A DNA stretch of 27,599 nucleotides from a virus. The stretch covers positions 1 to 27,599 of the IMG/VR virus record IMGVR_UViG_3300027754_000348. One strand, 5' to 3'. Shown one piece after another: positions 7,659 through 14,247 of the stretch. The position numbers and the translations under genes are program-made. Within the stretch, counting starts at the first letter, position 1, and each line of letters begins with the position of its first letter. The notes beneath the pieces were generated by a model. It ran no database searches. It was not told the DNA's origin and saw only the letters and a list, made by a program, of their open reading frames with translations.

Positions 7659-7681
7659 AGGCAACCAGTTATTTGCCTTTT
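7659..7681 (+). terminator. Weak terminator-like hairpin between portal and protease genes
   Basis: AGGCAA (7659-7664) pairs with TTGCCT (7673-7678) across an 8-base loop, and the stem runs into TTTT (7678-7681). Six pairs and a short T-run suggest at most partial termination or attenuation. The hairpin uses up the TTG that would otherwise be the upstream start of the protease frame, which favours the ATG at 7709. Confidence 0.45.
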
Positions 7682-7708
7682 GATGTATACAAGTATAAAA
7701 TTAAGCAT

Positions 7709-9013
7709 ATGAATATTGAAAAATCCAATTGGTCATCTAATGGCGACAACATTGTACTTTCTGTCCCATTTACAAAAGTCAATCGTGAAAAAAGAACAGT
7801 ATCAGGATTTGCTACATTAGACAATGTAGATCAAACAGGTGACGTAGTAACTGCAGATGCAAGCATGAAAGCCTTTGAAAATTTCAGAGGAAACCTTAGA
7901 GAAATGCATCAACCAATTGCTGTTGGAAAAGTTGTATCATTCAAGCCAGAAACATTTTATGACCCAGAGAAAAAAGAATTTTTTAACGGAGTTTATGTAG
8001 ACGCATATATTTCAAAGGGATCTCAAGATACTTGGGAAAAAGTTTTAGACGGCACACTTCAAGGATTCTCTATTGGCGGAAAAATTAAAGAGTCAGAGAA
8101 TGAAGTAAATAAGTCAACAGGTCAATCAGTTAGATTTATCAAGGATTACGATTTGATGGAGCTATCAATTGTAGATTCTCCAGCAAACGAACTATGTAAC
8201 ATTTTGTCAATTTCAAAGGTAAACGGACAACTTGTGTTTAAGGGTATGGCGGCAGATGTAGTTACAGAAAACATTTTTTATTGTGAAGAAAGTGATTCAG
8301 TTTTTATCTCAACAGATAAAACATATGACTCGCCAGTATCTGGAAAGCCAGCCGAGTTAATTGGGTGGGTAGAAAGTTCAGATGCAAACAAGTCAAAAGA
8401 AATAGATAAGATTCTTGCTTCATTTAAGAAGTCAAGATTACCGTTGCCTGCAATACAAACAATTGCAAAACAGGCAAACGCAGATGGAGGTAATAACGTG
8501 TCAGACAATACAGAAAACGTAGTTGCAGAAGATGCAGTAGCACCTGAAGCAATCGTAGAAGCACCAGCCGTTGCAGAAGATGCAGCAGTTGAGGCAGTTG
8601 AAACCGTTGAAGCCGAAACTCTGGAAAAGGCAGCCGATGTATCAGAAGTTGAGGTTGATGAACCTGATTTTGCAAAGATGCTAGGTGACCTAAAAGGCTT
8701 CTTCTCAGAGACTTTAAACAAAGCTTCTGAAGCAAACTCAGCTCAAGTATCAGCAATCAAAGAAACTGTTGAAACATTTAGCAAGAGTGTAGACGGCCGA
8801 ATTTCAGAATTGGCAGAACAACATAAGGCATTAATTAATGCCGTAACAGAAATACGTGGCACCATTGATGGTGTGCAAAAGCGTGTTGACGCAGTAGAAA
8901 ATGATACTGCAATTAAGAAGTCCTCTGACCTTGGCGGGTCAAAGGAAGCAACAATTAAAAAATCTAAATGGAATGGTTCTTTTCTCGGTTCCGTACAAGA
9001 AATTTTCAATTAA
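7709..9013 (+). CDS. Prohead protease fused to scaffold domain, 434 aa
   Basis: Residues about 20-185 look like an HK97-type prohead serine protease of the XkdF/S78 kind: VSGFATLDNVDQTGDVV, REMHQP carrying the probable catalytic His67, LQGFSIGGKI with the probable nucleophile Ser121, and LMELSIVDSPAN. Such enzymes cleave scaffold and capsid N-termini inside the prohead. After a short linker, the last 170 residues are Ala/Glu/Val-rich and then coiled-coil, typical of a scaffold; the protein ends in a basic segment (KEATIKKSKWNGSF) of the kind that can contact capsid subunits. The frame is open from a TTG at 7673, but that codon lies in a hairpin. I prefer ATG 7709, although it too lacks a ribosome site and has a TATAAA (7694-7699) nine bases before it. 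An in-frame ribosome site and GTG at 8486-8500 suggest a separate scaffold product. Confidence 0.85.
   Translation: MNIEKSNWSSNGDNIVLSVPFTKVNREKRTVSGFATLDNVDQTGDVVTADASMKAFENFRGNLREMHQPIAVGKVVSFKPETFYDPEKKEFFNGVYVDAYISKGSQDTWEKVLDGTLQGFSIGGKIKESENEVNKSTGQSVRFIKDYDLMELSIVDSPANELCNILSISKVNGQLVFKGMAADVVTENIFYCEESDSVFISTDKTYDSPVSGKPAELIGWVESSDANKSKEIDKILASFKKSRLPLPAIQTIAKQANADGGNNVSDNTENVVAEDAVAPEAIVEAPAVAEDAAVEAVETVEAETLEKAADVSEVEVDEPDFAKMLGDLKGFFSETLNKASEANSAQVSAIKETVETFSKSVDGRISELAEQHKALINAVTEIRGTIDGVQKRVDAVENDTAIKKSSDLGGSKEATIKKSKWNGSFLGSVQEIFN
8486..8491 (+). promoter_or_regulatory. Internal ribosome binding site GGAGGT
   Basis: GGAGGT lies six bases before the in-frame GTG at 8498, inside the protease frame. 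It is among the strongest Shine-Dalgarno matches in the window, and it sits exactly at the junction between the protease part and the Ala/Glu-rich scaffold part. Confidence 0.7.
8498..9013 (+). CDS. Nested scaffolding protein from internal GTG start, 171 aa
   Basis: The GTG at 8498 is in frame with the protease gene (275 codons after 7673) and has GGAGGT at ideal spacing. The product would start MSDNTENVVAEDAVAPEA. It has an acidic Ala/Val/Glu-rich stretch (about 1-55), a helical coiled coil (about 58-140, FAKMLGDLKGFF, VSAIKETVETFSKSVDGRI, EIRGTIDGVQKRVDAVEN) and a basic capsid-binding-like tail. In lambda, Nu3 scaffold is made from an in-frame start inside the protease gene C, and the same logic fits here. 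It would chaperone capsid assembly and be degraded by the co-packaged protease. Expression of the internal product is inferred, not proven. Confidence 0.65.
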   Translation: MSDNTENVVAEDAVAPEAIVEAPAVAEDAAVEAVETVEAETLEKAADVSEVEVDEPDFAKMLGDLKGFFSETLNKASEANSAQVSAIKETVETFSKSVDGRISELAEQHKALINAVTEIRGTIDGVQKRVDAVENDTAIKKSSDLGGSKEATIKKSKWNGSFLGSVQEIFN

Positions 9014-9033
9014 AAAAAAGGTAGGTAAAAAAT

Positions 9034-10083
9034 ATGAGTAATGAAACATTAGAAAAAGCAATCGCAGCAGGCACAACCGCAACAGCTGGAATGACAGGGT
9101 CTGCAGTAGCAACCACTGGCGTTCACGTAGGTTCCGAGGGTGAAGGCGGATTACTAAATCCAGAACAGTCAGCTCGTTTCTTAGACTATATGTTCGACGC
9201 AACCGTAATTGGTAAAGTTGCACGTACAGTAAGAATGAAGTCTGATACAACTGAACTTGATCGCATGTCAGTAGGCGAGAAGCTTATGAAACTAGCGACA
9301 GAAGGAGATAACGACGCTGCAAACAGTGGAGTATCTTTCTCAAAAATTAGTTTAACAACTAAGAAACTTCGCTTGGATTGGGAGCTTTCAACTGAGTCTC
9401 TAGAAGACAACATTGAAGGTCCAGATCTAGAAGACCACATCGCCCGTATGATGGCAACACAAGCAGGAAACGACATCGAAGATGTTGTTCTTAACGGTGA
9501 TACATCACTAACAGGAGACGCTCTTTACAAGTCATTTGATGGCGTTGTAAAGAAGGCAAAGGCTAGCGGCACAGTAGTTGCTGGAGCTGGCGCAGAAGTA
9601 AGTCGTGAACTATTCAACAAGGCACTTAAGGCTATGCCACGTAAGTACAAGCAACGCCGTGGAGATCTTAGATTCCTTGCTGGATCAAACTTGATTCAGG
9701 ACTTCCTATACAAGAACAGCATTGGTACAAACCAGACAATTCCACAAGATATTGCTTCAAGCATTATCCGTGGAGCAACTGAGCCACTAGGTGGTCCAGC
9801 TGGTTACGTAGCACCATTTGCTTTCGGTATTCCAATCGTTGAGGTTCCTCTATTAAACGAGGCCCAAACTGGTAGCTATTCAAGCCCATCAGGTTCACAC
9901 GGTGATATCCACCTAACATTCCCAAATAACGTAGTTATTGGTGTTAAGCGTGATGTAACTGTTTACCGATTCTTCCAGCCACGTAAGGACTCAGTCGAGT
10001 ACACATTGTATACTCGAGTTGGCGTTCAAATCGAGCAGGCAAATGCATGGGTAGTTGTAAAAGATGTTAAGGTATCTTCTTAA
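9034..10083 (+). CDS. Major capsid protein, HK97 fold, 349 aa
   Basis: This forms the icosahedral shell. Size and motifs fit the HK97-like capsid family: an N-terminal flexible arm (about 1-45), QSARFLDYMFDATVIGKVARTVRM leading to the N-arm helix, an E-loop (about 75-115, with SVGEKLMKLATEGDN and SFSKISLTTKKLRLDWELS), the spine helix DLEDHIARMMATQAGNDIEDVVLNGD (about 130-155), the A-domain with MPRKYKQRRGDLRFLAGSN, and the terminal strands VVIGVKRDVTVYRF. AGGTAGGT (9019-9026) lies seven bases before the ATG. Codon choice looks more C-rich and regular than in neighbours (AAC, CGT, GGT), as expected for a highly expressed gene. It is followed by a strong hairpin and a new promoter. Confidence 0.93.
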   Translation: MSNETLEKAIAAGTTATAGMTGSAVATTGVHVGSEGEGGLLNPEQSARFLDYMFDATVIGKVARTVRMKSDTTELDRMSVGEKLMKLATEGDNDAANSGVSFSKISLTTKKLRLDWELSTESLEDNIEGPDLEDHIARMMATQAGNDIEDVVLNGDTSLTGDALYKSFDGVVKKAKASGTVVAGAGAEVSRELFNKALKAMPRKYKQRRGDLRFLAGSNLIQDFLYKNSIGTNQTIPQDIASSIIRGATEPLGGPAGYVAPFAFGIPIVEVPLLNEAQTGSYSSPSGSHGDIHLTFPNNVVIGVKRDVTVYRFFQPRKDSVEYTLYTRVGVQIEQANAWVVVKDVKVSS

Positions 10084-10105
10084 TAAGTAGATCCATACAT
10101 GATCT

Positions 10106-10135
10106 TAATGGGCCTGGAGTAATCTAGGCCCATTA
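10106..10135 (+). terminator. Terminator after major capsid gene
   Basis: TAATGGGCCT (10106-10115) and AGGCCCATTA (10126-10135) form a perfect 10-pair stem with a GC core and a 10-base loop, about 23 bases after the capsid stop. Only a broken U-rich stretch follows (TCTATTGTATAT), so termination may be partial, leaving read-through for the neck genes. Confidence 0.75.
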
Positions 10136-10174
10136 TCTATTGTATATAAACACCTTTCCCTTTAACATTAATAA

Positions 10175-10183
10175 TGCTATAAT
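10175..10183 (+). promoter_or_regulatory. Extended -10 promoter for the neck operon
   Basis: TGCTATAAT is a perfect extended -10 element. The -35 region 17 bases upstream (TTTCCC) is poor, as expected when TGn compensates. The predicted start near 10190 gives a leader of about 20 bases that contains AAAGGAG, so this transcript is a leadered one. Confidence 0.65.
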
Positions 10184-10210
10184 TAATAAACTTAGACAAA
10201 GGAGATTATT

Positions 10211-10609
10211 GTGTCATTTGAGACATTAAAAATATCTGAACTAAAAAAGATCGCTGAAGATTTTGGCGTAGAAACAGAACAATCTAAAAACAAGACCGAT
10301 GTTATTGCAGCTCTAGCGGAAGAAGGAGTAACTTGGGCGGTTTACCAAAAGACAATTAAAGACATTGCTGAGGCTTTAGAAGAGGCTCCAGCAGAAACAG
10401 TAAAATTTGACCACAAGAAAGATCTACCAAAGGATACTGTTCTAGTAAGAATGACAAGAGACAATTATAGTTATGATACATTGGGGTATACCTTTACAAA
10501 AGATCATCCCTTTGTTGCAATGAAAGAAGAAGAAGCTCAAGAAGTTTTTGACAGAGAGGAAGGTTTTAGATTAGCTAATCCAAAAGAGGCTCAGGATTTC
10601 TATAACTAA
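10211..10609 (+). CDS. Small head/neck protein with SAP/HeH-like N-terminus, 132 aa
   Basis: The start is GTG with AAAGGAG seven bases upstream. Residues 5-40 (LKISELKKIAEDFGVE, NKTDVIAALAEEGV) fit the helix-extended loop-helix pattern of SAP, HeH or Rho-N domains, which often bind nucleic acid. The rest is acidic with a short beta region (TVLVRMTRDNYSYDTLGYTFTKDHPFVAM) and a helical tail ending EAQDFYN. Similar small proteins occur between capsid and connector genes in other siphoviruses, where they may be head decoration or neck accessory proteins. The true function is unknown. First gene of a transcript that starts after the capsid terminator. Confidence 0.7.
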   Translation: MSFETLKISELKKIAEDFGVETEQSKNKTDVIAALAEEGVTWAVYQKTIKDIAEALEEAPAETVKFDHKKDLPKDTVLVRMTRDNYSYDTLGYTFTKDHPFVAMKEEEAQEVFDREEGFRLANPKEAQDFYN

Positions 10610-10622
10610 CTAAAATCTTAAA

Positions 10623-11609
10623 ATGATAGATTTATATGTAAATACAAATTCTCCAATTAAACACAAAGTGCTTTGGCAGGGAGAAATTGTTGCAGCAGAT
10701 TCGGTTCCAACGGTAGCAGTCTATGACATTACCAAAGACGCCACAATCTCTCCATTAGTTTCCCCTGCAACGCTTTTAGTAACTCTTACCTCTACGGCAG
10801 TTGAAACAGACATAGGAGTCTATCAAGTATTCTTACCTCTTTCATATGTTCAAAGAACACGTAAATTTAAATTTGTATGGTCATACGCAGTTTCTTCAAG
10901 TGCAGTAACTTATACAGCATATGTAAATGTTATAACCCCATACGTTGACGTATTACAGGCGGCAGACGAATTAGGAATTTCTTTAGACTCTAGTGATCCA
11001 AACTATAAAACATATTATCAATTACAGCTAGCGGAATCTTACGCTAGAAAAATGATAGAGTCTTATACCACCCAAGATTTTTATTTATATGATGATGTAG
11101 AAGTTGTTTACGGCGGAAACTCAGACATCCTTACTCTACCGTATAAAATAAATTCAATTCATAAATTATACGCAAACGATATTCTTTTAGTTAATAATTT
11201 AACTAATGTTAATAACTGGCTTTATACCCCAATTGTTTCTGAGACGGGGTTTGGAATCAGAGTAGACAGAACTAATCTAATAGACAACATAGTCTATACA
11301 GCTAACGGAATGGTTCCTCCATCAATAAATGATACTTACACTGGAGACGCATTTGTTGCTAATACTAGATACAGGGTTGCTGGAAGATACGGCTGGTCAT
11401 CAGTTCCAGTAGATGTACAAGAAGCATGCACCATAATTATGGGAGATTACTTTTCTAAAGACTCAGCGTGGAAAAATAAATATATTAAGAATATTCAAAC
11501 CTTTGACTGGAAATTTGAATACGCATCTAATGTTTACCAAGGGACTGGGAATGTTCAAGCCGATCAACTACTAAATCCATACGTAGTTAATCGAATGATT
11601 GTAATCTGA
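10623..11609 (+). CDS. Head-tail connector (adaptor) with N-terminal Ig-like domain, 328 aa
   Basis: Residues about 1-105 are beta-rich (HKVLWQGEIVAADSVPTVAVYD, GVYQVFLPLSYVQRTRKFKFVWSY) and read as an immunoglobulin-like domain. Residues about 112-328 resemble the adaptor that docks beneath the portal: ADELGISLD, LQLAESYARKMIESYTTQDFYLYDD, LPYKINSIHKLYAND, GRYGWSSVPVDVQEACTIIMGDYF and the C-terminal ADQLLNPYVVNRM. Standard adaptors are shorter and lack the beta domain, so this is an apparent fusion, perhaps displayed on the neck. No ribosome site is obvious, the gap upstream is 13 bases, and the stop overlaps the next ATG by one base. Connector identity is supported by position and helical pattern; the Ig-like call is by eye. 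Confidence 0.75.
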   Translation: MIDLYVNTNSPIKHKVLWQGEIVAADSVPTVAVYDITKDATISPLVSPATLLVTLTSTAVETDIGVYQVFLPLSYVQRTRKFKFVWSYAVSSSAVTYTAYVNVITPYVDVLQAADELGISLDSSDPNYKTYYQLQLAESYARKMIESYTTQDFYLYDDVEVVYGGNSDILTLPYKINSIHKLYANDILLVNNLTNVNNWLYTPIVSETGFGIRVDRTNLIDNIVYTANGMVPPSINDTYTGDAFVANTRYRVAGRYGWSSVPVDVQEACTIIMGDYFSKDSAWKNKYIKNIQTFDWKFEYASNVYQGTGNVQADQLLNPYVVNRMIVI

Positions 11610-12034
11610 TGATAGACTTAGTCCAATCGCTTCTGCCGATGAAACTAGATGTATACAGGCAGATAGACTCTCAAAATGCTAATACGGGTGCTATAGTAAA
11701 ATCATGGGTATATTATAAAACCGTAGATTGTCATGCAAAGGGAAACATAAGTAATTCTTCCTCTAGTAGAAGTATGGATAAACAGTCTTTTAGTAACAAA
11801 TATAGAAATGAACAACTTATTGAAATTAGAACTGAGGAAAGAATAACCCTTAGAGAAAAAATAACTAACATTAGAGACATGAATAGTAATGCAATTTGGA
11901 CTGAATTAAATTACCCATCAGACACCCCAACCGTATTTGAAATAACTGGATCTACCCCAATAGTTGATCCGTTTGGCAAAGTCATTGCTTACAACTCTAC
12001 GGCAACTAGGTCGGAGAATCAACAAATTGAATAA
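11609..12034 (+). CDS. Head-closure (stopper) protein, 141 aa
   Basis: A small beta-rich protein with the order expected of head-completion stoppers (SPP1 gp16/HK97 gp7-like): KLDVYRQIDSQNANTGAIVKSWVYYKTVDCHAKG near the N-terminus, an EQLIEIRTEERITLREKITNIRD central strand pair, and TVFEITGSTPIVDPFGKVIAYN at the end. It would bind below the adaptor and keep DNA in the head. TGATG overlap with the connector gene indicates coupled translation. The stop falls a few bases before the next ATG. The assignment rests mainly on length, position and pattern. Confidence 0.7.
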   Translation: MIDLVQSLLPMKLDVYRQIDSQNANTGAIVKSWVYYKTVDCHAKGNISNSSSSRSMDKQSFSNKYRNEQLIEIRTEERITLREKITNIRDMNSNAIWTELNYPSDTPTVFEITGSTPIVDPFGKVIAYNSTATRSENQQIE

Positions 12035-12041
12035 CTCAGTT

Positions 12042-12815
12042 ATGCTCATCACAGCCGCATCTGGATTAGAGCGATTAATGTATGGTGGCAAAAATAAAGG
12101 AATTATAAAAGACAGCAATGTGGCACAAATATCTGCGGCTATATATTATCAGGCTAGCGTTATATCTAAATTAGAGACAAGTGTTGCATTTAAAAATAAA
12201 TTTAAAAAGGTTATATTTACTCAAATCAATAAAGATTTTGGTGAGTATATAGATGCTCAGGCCAGAATAAAATCACAATCATTTCATCACGTATATGAGT
12301 GGAAAAAGGTTGGCCAAAAAGATGCAAGGCTATTTAAAATAAATATGATAGACGGATCTGGTATTTCTTTTAAGGTTAATTATGAATTTAAACAATCTAA
12401 AACTTCAGTTCCAGGTAAAAAGGGACGTCGCAGACACGTATTTGCAAATAAGGCTGCTGTGATGGAAGCTGGGATGCCCGTAATAATTGCTCCAAGGGCC
12501 GCAGAGCGCTTAGTATTTGAAACTGATACTGGAACAGTCTTTATGCCCAAAGGGGCCTCAGTGACCGTTCTAAGGCCAGGAGGGGCTAAGGTAAAAAATC
12601 AATTTACTTTATATTATAGTCGATGGTTTAGCGGAACACTAATTAATCAATCTATTAAAAGATCTGGCATGCAACAAGTATTCAATAGATCTATGACAAA
12701 GGCTTTGAAAATTCCTGGAGAAATCAAAAAGGTAAAATATTCATTTGCCCCAAATTCAATTAAAATGATGGCGGACGCTTCAGTAGAAACAGCATTTGGA
12801 GGTTCAATGATATGA
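12042..12815 (+). CDS. Neck/tail-completion protein, 257 aa
   Basis: A basic protein with KAAVMEAGMPVIIAPR, ERLVFETDTGTVFMPKGASVTVLRPGG and VKNQFTLYYSRWFSG in the second half, and a helical N-terminal half (SNVAQISAAIYYQASVISKLETS). By position between stopper and tail terminator it is the tail-completion or HK97-gp10-like neck protein, probably linking head to tail. The start is uncertain: ATG 12042 lies just after the upstream stop but has no ribosome site, whereas TTG 12027 has GGAG ten bases before it and would overlap that stop. The frame is open further upstream, inside the stopper gene, but those codons look like shadow. It ends in an ATGA overlap with the next gene. Confidence 0.65.
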   Translation: MLITAASGLERLMYGGKNKGIIKDSNVAQISAAIYYQASVISKLETSVAFKNKFKKVIFTQINKDFGEYIDAQARIKSQSFHHVYEWKKVGQKDARLFKINMIDGSGISFKVNYEFKQSKTSVPGKKGRRRHVFANKAAVMEAGMPVIIAPRAAERLVFETDTGTVFMPKGASVTVLRPGGAKVKNQFTLYYSRWFSGTLINQSIKRSGMQQVFNRSMTKALKIPGEIKKVKYSFAPNSIKMMADASVETAFGGSMI

Positions 12816-13324
12816 CAGCTGACTATAAACTAGACGCCATGCTTGAACTAAGAAAATTTTTGTGGAGCAAAATTGTCTCAGCAGGGATATTCACTGAAAG
12901 CAATTACTATAGCGATAACGTAGGAAGCACAATTATTCCGATTATCCCAGTCCAGCAAGCCGCAGAAATGAATCAATTCCTTAGTGGCAAAAAGCATATA
13001 GTATACGATAAGATCGGATTGTCCTATGAAGACAATTGGCTAATATGCTGTGAGCAGATTCTATTCACTATATACGCAACAGATGTTTCAGAGATTAATG
13101 AAATTAGGAACTTTATGACAGACCAGTTTAGAAGGATGGACAACTCAGCATCAGATCTAAATGGCTTTGCCACTATGTCTAACAAGTTTAAATTCTATAG
13201 CACAGTCCTTGCCGAGATATCTCCAACAGCTCCTTCGGAGGAGATTAAAGGGTTTTTGTCGGCAGATGTAGTCATTGAGATAAAGTACTCAAGGATAACC
13301 GACCCCGTAGGCAGGTTCTTATAG
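12812..13324 (+). CDS. Tail terminator protein, 170 aa
   Basis: This starts in a four-base ATGA overlap with the neck gene. Size, alpha/beta pattern (LDAMLELRKFLWSKIVSAGIF, LICCEQILFTIYATDVSEINEIRNFMTDQFRRMD) and the closing strand FLSADVVIEIKYSR agree with tail terminators, which form a ring capping the tube and joining it to the neck. It is the last gene before the tail tube protein, which is where this protein is encoded in most siphoviruses. No transmembrane or signal segments are visible. The assignment is by context and shape rather than a diagnostic motif. Confidence 0.7.
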   Translation: MTADYKLDAMLELRKFLWSKIVSAGIFTESNYYSDNVGSTIIPIIPVQQAAEMNQFLSGKKHIVYDKIGLSYEDNWLICCEQILFTIYATDVSEINEIRNFMTDQFRRMDNSASDLNGFATMSNKFKFYSTVLAEISPTAPSEEIKGFLSADVVIEIKYSRITDPVGRFL

Positions 13325-13337
13325 TTTGCCTTATTTT

Positions 13338-13356
13338 CAATAATGCACTATTATTG
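13338..13356 (+). other. AT-rich hairpin after tail terminator gene
   Basis: CAATAAT (13338-13344) and ATTATTG (13350-13356) are perfect complements around the loop GCACT, followed by TCTT. The stem is weak (mostly A-T pairs), so it is at best a leaky terminator or an mRNA-end stabiliser 14 bases after the stop. Confidence 0.4.
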
Positions 13357-13392
13357 TCTTGAGGAAAGAAAAGCCTAGCCAGCTTAGATTTT

Positions 13393-13412
13393 TTAAATAT
13401 ATATATATTTAA
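13393..13412 (+). other. 20-base AT palindrome upstream of tail tube gene
   Basis: A perfectly self-complementary run of A and T (TTAAA, five TA steps, TTTAA) ends 18 bases before the tube ATG and just before AGGAGG. It may be a melting-prone promoter region or a protein site; no clean -10/-35 pair stands out. It is preceded by six T residues (13389-13394 region). Confidence 0.5.
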
Positions 13413-13430
13413 TACAGGAGGAAAGAAATT

Positions 13431-14141
13431 ATGGCACAATCCGTAGGTAATGCTAAAAATATTTTAATTGGCGCATCTCCATTATTTTTGTCAAATGTTG
13501 ACATTAACGATTCAGATTATATCGCTAACGCAGAAGCAGGTTCAGTAATTGCATCAGGTGCAACTACAGTAGGAGTTCCAGCTTTTGCAGTAGGAGCATC
13601 ATACGCAGATACACTAAATGGTGTAACTCAAACCGCAGGACTTTTTGGATACCGCAACGTTGGTTTTACCAACAATGGTCTTCAAATTACGTACAACCCA
13701 ACATTTGATTCAGTAACTGTTGATCAGTTGCTTGATACAGCTAAGTTGTTCAAGTCTGCAATGGAAGTTATGATTGCAACAGAAATGTCAGAAGGTACTT
13801 TAGAAAACATTGTAACCGTATTCGGACAAAGCGCAAGCTCATTAGGACCAGTAACAGGAACAACTACAACTACCAAGCAAGTACTTGGTCTAGCAGCAGG
13901 TTCTCTTGGACAAGCCCCAACAGAGCGTCAATTGATCGCAATTGGACAAGCTCCAACAGCAACATCAACAGCGTCAGAGCGTGTATATTATGCACGTCGT
14001 GTTTTGTCTGTACAACAGTCACAGCACTCTCTTGCACGTACAACTGCAACTACATTCCCAGTGACTTTCCGTCTTCTACCAGATGCTAACTATTCTGGCT
14101 CAGAATACGGCAAGATTATTGACCGTGTACTAGTAGTATAA
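13431..14141 (+). CDS. Major tail (tube) protein, 236 aa
   Basis: This forms the stacked hexamers of the tail tube. Ala/Thr/Val-rich sequence with tube-protein features: FTNNGLQITYNPTFDSVTVDQLLDTAKLFKSAMEVMIATEMSEGTLENI and FPVTFRLLPDANYSGSEYGKIIDRVLVV. The AGGAGGAAAG site seven or so bases before ATG is the strongest in the window, and codon choice resembles the capsid gene, both fitting very high expression. It follows the tail terminator gene and precedes the chaperones, the canonical order. A strong hairpin terminator lies 21 bases after the stop, so the tube may be made largely from its own transcript. Confidence 0.88.
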   Translation: MAQSVGNAKNILIGASPLFLSNVDINDSDYIANAEAGSVIASGATTVGVPAFAVGASYADTLNGVTQTAGLFGYRNVGFTNNGLQITYNPTFDSVTVDQLLDTAKLFKSAMEVMIATEMSEGTLENIVTVFGQSASSLGPVTGTTTTTKQVLGLAAGSLGQAPTERQLIAIGQAPTATSTASERVYYARRVLSVQQSQHSLARTTATTFPVTFRLLPDANYSGSEYGKIIDRVLVV

Positions 14142-14162
14142 TAAATTCAATTTATTAATGAT

Positions 14163-14186
14163 AACCCCCAGGAAACTGGGGGTTTT
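14163..14186 (+). terminator. Rho-independent terminator after tail tube gene
   Basis: AACCCCCAG (14163-14171) pairs perfectly with CTGGGGGTT (14176-14184) around a GAAA tetraloop (14172-14175), followed by TT (TTTT in all from 14183). Five consecutive G-C pairs make this the strongest stem in the window. Confidence 0.92.
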
Positions 14187-14190
14187 CCAT

Positions 14191-14219
14191 TTGTATTAGT
14201 AATATGCCTTTGATACAAT
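14191..14219 (+). promoter_or_regulatory. Extended -10 promoter for chaperone/tape measure operon
   Basis: TTGTAT (14191-14196), a spacer of exactly 17, and TACAAT (14214-14219) preceded by TGA form an extended -10 promoter starting seven bases after the terminator tail. The predicted start near 14226 leaves a short leader holding AAGGAGG. Confidence 0.7.
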
Positions 14220-14247
14220 ATTTAAGACTATCCAAGGAGGATATAAA

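Noticed and set aside
8278-9009. Several minus-strand open frames over the protease/scaffold gene
   Set aside because: Skewed codon use of the Ala/Glu-rich segment leaves the opposite strand open; no ribosome sites and biased Ser/Thr/Leu composition.
11964-12041. Upstream ATG for the neck protein
   Set aside because: It would overlap the stopper gene by 70 bases with no ribosome site; 12042 or TTG 12027 is more plausible.
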